From: Fibrobacter sp.
GTDB lineage: Bacteria; Fibrobacterota; Fibrobacteria; Fibrobacterales; Fibrobacteraceae
NCBI GenBank assembly: GCA_024398845.1
Contig: JAKSIM010000021.1
Location: 1-45,801, forward strand
Direction of reading: 5' to 3'
Length of the DNA stretch: 45,801 nt
How positions within the stretch are numbered: the first letter of the stretch is position 1; each line of letters begins with the position of its first letter. The notes beneath the pieces are model-generated. The model did not search any database. It was not told the origin of the DNA and saw only the letters and a program-made list of their open reading frames with translations. Made by a program: the position numbers and the translations under genes. Shown here piece by piece: positions 40,715 through 45,801 of the stretch.

Positions 40715-42070
40715 ATGAATGCTGCTATGAATTTTGTGGCGATGTTCTTTGATGAATTCGTGACGCTGTTTGCTGAAATGGCTCCGTTTTTGCTGCTCGG
40801 CTTTTTACTTGCGGGTGTGATTCACGTGTGGATTCCGAATCACCTGTATGTGCCGAAGATTTCGAAAGCGAATTTTAAATCGGTGCTTTGGGCGGCGCTG
40901 TTCGGGGTGCCGCTCCCGATTTGCAGTTGCGGTGTGATTCCGACGTCTATTGCGATTAGGCGAGAGGGGGCAAGCAAGGGCGCGAGCGTGAGCTTTTTGA
41001 TTTCGACGCCTGCGACGGGCGTGGATTCCATTTTGGCGACGTATTCTTTGCTTGGACTTCCGTTTGCGATTCTCAGACCGATTGCCGCGTTTGTGACGGC
41101 GCTTTTTGGAGGCGTGCTCACGAATTTCGCAACCCGTGGGGAAACTGCGGATGTGCCGAAAGAGGACTGCGCGGAAAGTTGCCATGACGGGTGCTGCGAC
41201 GAACATGGCGAAGTGTGCGAAGGTTTTATGCACAAGCTCAAGGAAACGCTCCGTTACGGTTTCGTGGATATGGTTTCGAACGTGAGCAAATGGCTGTGCA
41301 TTGGTCTTGTGCTCGGGGCCCTGATTGCGGCTTTTGTCCCGAATGACTTTTTCCTTGCCCTGCGCGAATACCCGGTGCTCTGCATGCTTGCGGTGCTGGT
41401 GCTTGCGATGCCCATGTACACTTGTGCGACGGGGTCTATTCCTTTGGCGCTTGCGCTTGTGGCGAAGGGCATTACGCCGGGGGCGGCGCTCGTGCTTTTG
41501 ATGGCTGGGCCTGCGACAAGTATCGCGAGCATGCTTGTGGTGGGGAAGGCTTTTGGAAAACGCACTTTGGCTGCGTATCTGATTTCCATTGCCGGAGGCG
41601 CACTTTTCTTTGGCTTTATGGTGGATGCGTTCTTCATGGATACGTTCCTTTCGGCGATGCTCCCGAGTGGTGTTGCAATGGAAATGGGGCATGGTGCACT
41701 TGGAATTTTTGACTATGTATGCGCGGGCTTTTTGGCGTTGCTGATGATTTATTCAAGAATCCCGAAGCGCCGTGGCAAACATTGCTGTTGCGACGAACAT
41801 TGTGGATGTAGCGAACACGATCATGCTGCGGCCTGCGATGCGGATTTAAAAACTGGTGAAGTCGCATTGACGCATACGTATCGGGTTCTCGGCATGAATT
41901 GCAGCCATTGCAAAATGTGCGTCGAAAAGGCCGCCATGAAACTTGATGGTGTAACCTTCGCTACCGCTGATATCGCAAAAATGCAACTCGAAATTGAGGG
42001 CTCTGTTGACGAAGCGGAATTGAAGGCTACCATCGAAGCCGCGGGCTTTGAATTCGGCGGCAAAGCATAG
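40715..42070 (+). CDS. SO_0444-type Cu/Zn efflux permease with C-terminal HMA domain
   Basis: A 451-residue permease of the ArsP_1/DUF318 (PF03773) group. It has two bundles of membrane helices, with GVPLPICSCGVIPTSIAI in the first and MPMYTCATGSIPLALAL in the second. A Cys/His-rich loop (ESCHDGCCDEHGEVC, about 147-165) lies between them, and another (KHCCCDEHCGCSEHDH) lies before a C-terminal heavy-metal-associated domain (about 385-451) with MNCSHCKMC. Such fusions export Cu or Zn. The CzrA-like sensor upstream argues for zinc. The SMR gene follows after 17 bases. Confidence 0.88.
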   Translation: MNAAMNFVAMFFDEFVTLFAEMAPFLLLGFLLAGVIHVWIPNHLYVPKISKANFKSVLWAALFGVPLPICSCGVIPTSIAIRREGASKGASVSFLISTPATGVDSILATYSLLGLPFAILRPIAAFVTALFGGVLTNFATRGETADVPKEDCAESCHDGCCDEHGEVCEGFMHKLKETLRYGFVDMVSNVSKWLCIGLVLGALIAAFVPNDFFLALREYPVLCMLAVLVLAMPMYTCATGSIPLALALVAKGITPGAALVLLMAGPATSIASMLVVGKAFGKRTLAAYLISIAGGALFFGFMVDAFFMDTFLSAMLPSGVAMEMGHGALGIFDYVCAGFLALLMIYSRIPKRRGKHCCCDEHCGCSEHDHAAACDADLKTGEVALTHTYRVLGMNCSHCKMCVEKAAMKLDGVTFATADIAKMQLEIEGSVDEAELKATIEAAGFEFGGKA

Positions 42071-42087
42071 CTTTGGGAGAAATTAGA

Positions 42088-42408
42088 ATGAATTTTGTCT
42101 TACTGTTGATTGCATCGATTTTTGAAGTGGGCTGGCCGCTTGGCTTTAAATTGTCGGGATTGTACCCGAACCATTTTGCCGCTTTTATTAGCCTTTCCGT
42201 TGCGAGCATGGCGCTGAGCGGATTGTTCCTTTATTTGGCGCAGCGCGGCATTCCCATTAGCACGGCATACATTATCTGGACGGGCATCGGCGCCATCGGA
42301 ACGTTCGCCATAGGCATCGCGTTCTTTGGCGATTCCGCCTCGCTTTTGCGGATGTTCTTTGCGCTCCTGATTTTAGTCGGCGTCGTCGGGCTGGAATTGC
42401 TGGGGTAG
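42088..42408 (+). CDS. sugE: small multidrug resistance (SMR) family transporter, Gdx/SugE-like
   Basis: A 106-residue four-helix proton-coupled exporter that works as an antiparallel dimer. The essential Glu is in IASIFEVGW (residue 13), and TAYIIWTGIGAIGT gives the conserved Tyr/Trp of helix 3. The pattern is closer to Gdx/SugE (guanidinium export) than to EmrE. GGGAGA before the ATG fixes the start. A TTG at 42073 in the same frame is rejected. It is the third gene of the metal operon, and the substrate there is uncertain. Confidence 0.85.
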   Translation: MNFVLLLIASIFEVGWPLGFKLSGLYPNHFAAFISLSVASMALSGLFLYLAQRGIPISTAYIIWTGIGAIGTFAIGIAFFGDSASLLRMFFALLILVGVVGLELLG

Positions 42409-42461
42409 ATGGATTTCACTTGTATAGGGAAATTCTAAAAATTTAAAAATTATACGCACGA

Positions 42462-42498
42462 TTATACAAATCAATGTAATTTTAAAGATTTTGTATAA
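42462..42498. promoter_or_regulatory. AT-rich inverted repeat upstream of TIGR02147 gene
   Basis: TTATACAAATC (42462-42472) and GATTTTGTATAA (42487-42498) are complementary except for one extra base, separated by 14 bases. They lie about 45 bases before the start codon and could be an operator. TATAAAA in the right arm may serve as the -10 element. Confidence 0.4.
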
Positions 42499-42510
42499 AA
42501 ATATGGTACG

Positions 42511-42539
42511 CTCCCTTTGTATGAGGGAGTATTTTTTTT
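42511..42539 (+). terminator. hairpin with T8 tract directly before TIGR02147 gene
   Basis: CTCCCT (42511-42516), 7-base loop, AGGGAG (42524-42529), then TATTTTTTTT. It looks like a terminator for the metal operon, but it ends about five bases before the ATG at 42544, and its right arm holds the only ribosome-binding-like sequence of that gene. An attenuator role is possible. Confidence 0.6.
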
Positions 42540-42543
42540 GAGT

Positions 42544-43362
42544 ATGATGAAATCTGTGATAGAATATGAAGATTACCGTTTGTTTATGAGCGATTTCTAC
42601 CAATGGAAAAAGCGAACATCCGCTTTTTCATGGCGGGAATTTACGAAGAAGGGTGGCTTTACTTCGCCCAACTATATGAAGCTTGTTTGCGAAGGTAAAA
42701 GTGGATTATCTAAGGTTGGCGTTGAACGCGCTGCCGATGCCTTGGACCTAGTGGGTGTGGAAAGGGAATACTTTCGAGCACTTGTGAAATTTTGCCAGGC
42801 AAAGAAGGATGTTGATAAAAAGTTGGCTTATGCCGAAATGAAAGAAATTGCGAACGCTCATAAGGTTCGCGTGTTGGAGGGGGAAGCGTTTTCTTTTTAT
42901 GAATCGTGGAAGTATCCGGTACTTCGTGAACTTGCTCCGATGATGCCTGGGGCAAAGCCCTCGGATTTGGCTAAGGCTTGTGGTGGGGCTTTTACGGCGG
43001 AAGAAGTGCGGGATGCGCTCGCTTTCCTAACTCGGGCAAGATTCCTCAAGAAGTTGGCGGACAACGTGTATGAACAAAAGGATCGGTCGTTGCAGATTTC
43101 TACGGCGGCGCTTCCGATGCTTGTTCGTAACATGCACAAGGAAATGGCGCATTTTGCAGAAGATTCTGTTGAAAAATTTGCTAGAGATGAACGGAACTTT
43201 ACGGGTGTTACCATGGGAATTGACGAAGAAGATTATGCGCAGATTGTAAAGGAATTGGATGCCTGCCGTAAGAAAATCGTCTCTATTGCAACGGCGAAAA
43301 AAGGCGGCAATCGCGTATATCGCTTGAATATGCAATTATTTCCGCTTACAGATAAAGTTTAA
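42544..43362 (+). CDS. TIGR02147/DUF4423 family protein
   Basis: A 272-residue protein of the TIGR02147 family, known mainly as a large paralogous set in Fibrobacter. Its start SVIEYEDYRLFMSDFY, then FSWREFTKKGGFTSPNYMKLVCEGKSGLSKVGVERAADAL, is split across a helix-turn-helix-like segment (about residues 20-70), so a regulatory role is plausible. The C-terminal half (DUF4423) includes FYESWKYPVLREL and ends in YRLNMQLFPL. ATG 42544 or 42547 are alternatives, and TTG 42538 fits the spacing from AGGGAG better. The hairpin upstream overlaps this region. Confidence 0.85.
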   Translation: MMKSVIEYEDYRLFMSDFYQWKKRTSAFSWREFTKKGGFTSPNYMKLVCEGKSGLSKVGVERAADALDLVGVEREYFRALVKFCQAKKDVDKKLAYAEMKEIANAHKVRVLEGEAFSFYESWKYPVLRELAPMMPGAKPSDLAKACGGAFTAEEVRDALAFLTRARFLKKLADNVYEQKDRSLQISTAALPMLVRNMHKEMAHFAEDSVEKFARDERNFTGVTMGIDEEDYAQIVKELDACRKKIVSIATAKKGGNRVYRLNMQLFPLTDKV

Positions 43363-43405
43363 AAGTGTATTGCTATGAATAAAAAGTTTCGTCATGGAGT
43401 TTGCT

Positions 43406-45121
43406 ATGCGTGATAAAATACGTCGGATTTTGCCTGGGGTGATTTTATTCGCTTTTTTGATTGCAGGTGTTGTTGAACATAATCTTTTGGATGTGAAAAT
43501 ACATAATTTCCACTTAATTCAAAATGGTTTTGTTAAGGCGGCGGTGATTCCCATAAAGCAGGATTTTGACAAAGGTGAAGTTTTTTCTGTTGAATTTGAG
43601 CTTGAGTCGAGTTTTGAAGAAATCCCGATGCACATTGTTCCCGATGATTGTGTTGATTCCATTGTTGTCAACGGACGAAAAAAATCTTTAGCGGGGATAG
43701 ATGGCTTGTGCAGTTTTACAAAGGGTTTTGATTTTGCTGCGGAACCTGGATTTTATCATGTTTATCTGCGTAATAACGGCGGTGCTGGCGGATTCGATTT
43801 GATGCTCAAAAATACGAGCGGTCAAAAGATTCTTTATGTGGTGAATTCTTTACTTTTGCTTGCGTTGCTAGGATGGCTGATTTATAAATTCAGAATATTG
43901 CCATTTCGTTTAATGCTAATGTTTCTGGTTGCCGTTGGCTTGCATTGTGCATATACGTATGATACGAATTACATGACACGATCTTACGATACAGATGGAC
44001 ATGTTGCTTATGTAAAGTATATTGCCGAGAATCATTCCTTTCCAAAAGATGATGAATGCTGGTCGTGCTATCATCCGCCGGTTTATTATGTGGTGGGGGC
44101 TTCTGTTTGGACGCTTGCTACGCAATTGGGCCTTGTTGAAACAAGGGCTTTGCAGTGGCTCAGCTTTGTTTTTTCTATAATCCTTATGATTGTGGGCGTT
44201 AAAATTTTAATGCTTTTATTGAATGGCGCCCCTCTTGTTTTGGCTTCGTCGCTTTGGTTGTTCTGGCCGGTTCTTTTTATGATATCGCCTCGTGTTGGCA
44301 ACGATCAGTTGTTTTTCCTGACGCATGTTCTTTGTCTATGGTGGTGCCTTAAGTACATCTTGAATAAGGATGGACGATGCATGATTTTGGCAGGCTTTAT
44401 GGTGGCTTTGTCTTTTTGGACAAAAAATACGGGGACCGTTACTGCGTTGATTTTTGTGTCCGCTTTTGTTTTAGGGTATTTCCCGCGACAATCTTTAAAA
44501 CCGGGTAAAAGTGAAATTGCGGCTTTTGCGGTGTTTGCTGTTTTTGTTTTTTGCGTTGTTCTTGACAAATTCTTTTTTGAGTCGGCGCTTGTTGGTAACT
44601 TGAATTCGTTGAATTCGTCTATGCGTGTAAAATCAAATGTTCAAAATATTTTGTTTTTTGATATAAAGGAATTCCTGACGATTCCGTATACTTCGGGTTG
44701 GTACGATGAAGGCGGTCGTCAATATATGCTTAACTATTTGGCCAAAACATCCATGTTCGGAGAAACGATTTTGGATGATTCTGTTGCAGGGAAAAACTTG
44801 GCGGTTTCTATGTCCTTTTTGTTTTTAGGAATAGTTGCTGCTGCGTTTGTCGGTTTTTTGAAAACGAAAATAAATAAAGCCTATTTACTGTTGGTTCTGC
44901 AGGCCGTGTACTTTTTTGTCGCGTTGACAACTCTTCGTGTAAAAGCCCCTTACGGATGCAGTTCTGATTTTCGTTATGTTGTTCCTGTACTGTTGTCCTT
45001 TGTGGCTTTTGCGGGGCTTGGTGTGTTTCGCAAGGAAGTTTCGTTGGGATGGAAATGTACGGGCGTTGTTTTCTCAGTTCTTTTTGTGATATGCACTATT
45101 TGGCTGATGATGCTTTTGTGA
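43406..45121 (+). CDS. GT-C-type membrane glycosyltransferase (PMT/ArnT-like)
   Basis: A 571-residue membrane protein with about ten or more hydrophobic helices. A first helix (VILFAFLIAGVVEHNLL) is followed by an extracytoplasmic beta domain (about 30-145), then the GT-C core. SYDTDGHVAYVKYIAEN carries the catalytic-type Asp in the first loop, and CYHPPVYYVVGA matches the PMT/ArnT pattern. Such enzymes transfer sugars from polyprenyl-phosphate donors to lipids or proteins. The acceptor is unknown. GGAG six bases before this ATG favours it over the ATG at 43394. Confidence 0.75.
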   Translation: MRDKIRRILPGVILFAFLIAGVVEHNLLDVKIHNFHLIQNGFVKAAVIPIKQDFDKGEVFSVEFELESSFEEIPMHIVPDDCVDSIVVNGRKKSLAGIDGLCSFTKGFDFAAEPGFYHVYLRNNGGAGGFDLMLKNTSGQKILYVVNSLLLLALLGWLIYKFRILPFRLMLMFLVAVGLHCAYTYDTNYMTRSYDTDGHVAYVKYIAENHSFPKDDECWSCYHPPVYYVVGASVWTLATQLGLVETRALQWLSFVFSIILMIVGVKILMLLLNGAPLVLASSLWLFWPVLFMISPRVGNDQLFFLTHVLCLWWCLKYILNKDGRCMILAGFMVALSFWTKNTGTVTALIFVSAFVLGYFPRQSLKPGKSEIAAFAVFAVFVFCVVLDKFFFESALVGNLNSLNSSMRVKSNVQNILFFDIKEFLTIPYTSGWYDEGGRQYMLNYLAKTSMFGETILDDSVAGKNLAVSMSFLFLGIVAAAFVGFLKTKINKAYLLLVLQAVYFFVALTTLRVKAPYGCSSDFRYVVPVLLSFVAFAGLGVFRKEVSLGWKCTGVVFSVLFVICTIWLMMLL

Positions 45122-45132
45122 ATGCGCTCACC

Positions 45133-45162
45133 TTGCGAGTGATGTTGTTCCCATCAACGCAA
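45133..45162. other. imperfect hairpin between convergent genes
   Basis: TTGCG-AG-TGATG (45133-45144), loop TTGTTCC, CATCA-A-CGCAA (45152-45162). It lies just behind the glycosyltransferase gene with no T-tract, so a terminator role is doubtful. Confidence 0.35.
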
Positions 45163-45217
45163 AGAACAATTACATTCCCGCCTGGATTGTGTAGCGCAAT
45201 CTAAGCCTCAAAATGGA

Positions 45218-45766
45218 TTATGGAACCTTCCTTCCGATTTCAGAGACGATTTTCAGAAGTACGGCTTTTTCCGTGTCCGAGAATTTCGTTATCTTGGAAA
45301 TGTGAAACTTCCATAATTCAAAGGAATCCTTTGGAGATTCGCAGGCGTTTAAAACATCAACTATCTCGCTTTTCCACTTGTCGATATTGGCAATGATTTT
45401 GGGAACCTTGACACCAAATAAATATTCCTTGCCGCCGGCAGAAAAAGTATCTCGGAATGAGGGATTGATTATTCCCTTGCATTTTAAAAGCCATTTACAA
45501 GCGTTGTTGTAGTCACCAATAATGACTCGCGGAGATTTTACAATCATTTCTGCCTTATAGTGGTCTTTTTCTTTTAATGTCAAATCACACCAAAAATGAA
45601 TTTTGGAATTGATTAAGTCTTCTGCGAATAATTGTTCGTCAATGTCCTGTGCGCTTACTTCCTGGGTTTCTGGGCTATACCACCAAAGCGAATTCTCGTC
45701 ATTTTCTGAATCTTTTTTCTTTGATTCAATTAAATATGATTTAAAGGCGTCAAATGGATTTTGCAT
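45218..45766 (-). CDS. uncharacterised protein, possibly truncated at the window edge
   Basis: I do not recognise this 182-residue protein. It is hydrophilic, without signal peptide or membrane segment, and has Trp-rich spots (SLWWYSPETQ, KIHFWCDL, CKWLLKCKG). The first Met (MQNPFDAF) has no ribosome-binding site, and the frame stays open to the window end (encoding KINKSYDSIRQ before it). The real start may therefore lie beyond 45801. It is convergent with the glycosyltransferase gene. Confidence 0.6.
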   Translation of the reverse strand: MQNPFDAFKSYLIESKKKDSENDENSLWWYSPETQEVSAQDIDEQLFAEDLINSKIHFWCDLTLKEKDHYKAEMIVKSPRVIIGDYNNACKWLLKCKGIINPSFRDTFSAGGKEYLFGVKVPKIIANIDKWKSEIVDVLNACESPKDSFELWKFHISKITKFSDTEKAVLLKIVSEIGRKVP

Positions 45767-45801
45767 TTGACGAATGGAATCGTAGGACTTGTTTATTTTG
45801 T

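Noticed and set aside
43376..43414. 12-codon open frame (MNKKFRHGVCYA) before the glycosyltransferase gene
   Set aside because: No ribosome-binding site, and it overlaps the next start. A leader peptide cannot be excluded but is not supported.
45122..45217. Terminator for the glycosyltransferase gene
   Set aside because: The hairpin at 45133-45162 lacks a T-tract on either strand, so it is reported only as a hairpin.

Overview
The window comes from a member of the Fibrobacterota, almost certainly a Fibrobacter. The best evidence is three lipoproteins with the FISUMP (Fibrobacter succinogenes major paralogous) domain and one protein of the Fibrobacter-expanded TIGR02147/DUF4423 family. Serine-rich lipoproteins and a giant secreted protein with carbohydrate-binding-like and sorting-like C-terminal modules agree with this. 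No phage, IS element or CRISPR array is visible.

Layout. 1-5.2 kb: translation genes (infC, rpmI, rplT), an M16 peptidase, and a convergent DEAD-box RNA helicase (deaD-like). 5.5-9.0 kb: three unrelated lipoproteins, tRNA-Ser(CGA) followed by a rearranged duplicate of its own 3' end, and a TraB-family membrane protein. 9.1-17.3 kb: housekeeping genes: cmk, rpsA, coaBC, a degenerate uracil-DNA-glycosylase-like protein, dnaB, and an MlaE/MlaF-type lipid ABC transporter. 17.4-21.1 kb: two Ser-rich surface lipoproteins and an outer-membrane beta-barrel protein. 21.2-25.1 kb: an iron locus (DtxR-family regulator, feoA, feoB) with a visible promoter and TTAG-N6-CTAA operators, then convergent ispD. 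25.1-40.3 kb: a surface locus with a 3962-residue secreted protein, two nearly identical FISUMP lipoproteins, a LolA-like periplasmic protein and a third FISUMP lipoprotein, all on one strand with short gaps. 40.3-42.4 kb: a metal-resistance operon (CzrA-like ArsR sensor with its 12-2-12 operator, SO_0444-type Cu/Zn efflux permease with an HMA domain, SMR transporter). 42.4-45.8 kb: a TIGR02147 protein, a GT-C-type membrane glycosyltransferase, and a protein I do not recognise at the right edge.

The most novel stretch is 25.4-40.3 kb. The giant protein starts with an alpha/beta-hydrolase-like domain whose nucleophile serine appears to be replaced by glycine. It ends in FlgD-Ig-like, LamG-like, CBM6-like and CBM3-like modules and a type IX-like sorting tail. 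Its upstream region can form two mutually exclusive hairpins. The FISUMP genes behind it share an almost invariant 5' cassette (248 identical bases in two of them) and differ in their 3' parts, with a LolA-like carrier gene between them. This could be a dedicated surface-adhesion or lipoprotein-display system. That reading is inference.

Another recurring pattern is that many housekeeping genes (M16, traB-like, cmk, coaBC, dnaB, ispD) lack a Shine-Dalgarno sequence and carry a TATATT-like hexamer 6-14 bases before the ATG, which suggests leaderless or nearly leaderless mRNAs. Dispersed palindromic or heptad repeats lie around rpsA, inside coaBC, behind deaD and behind the tRNA gene.
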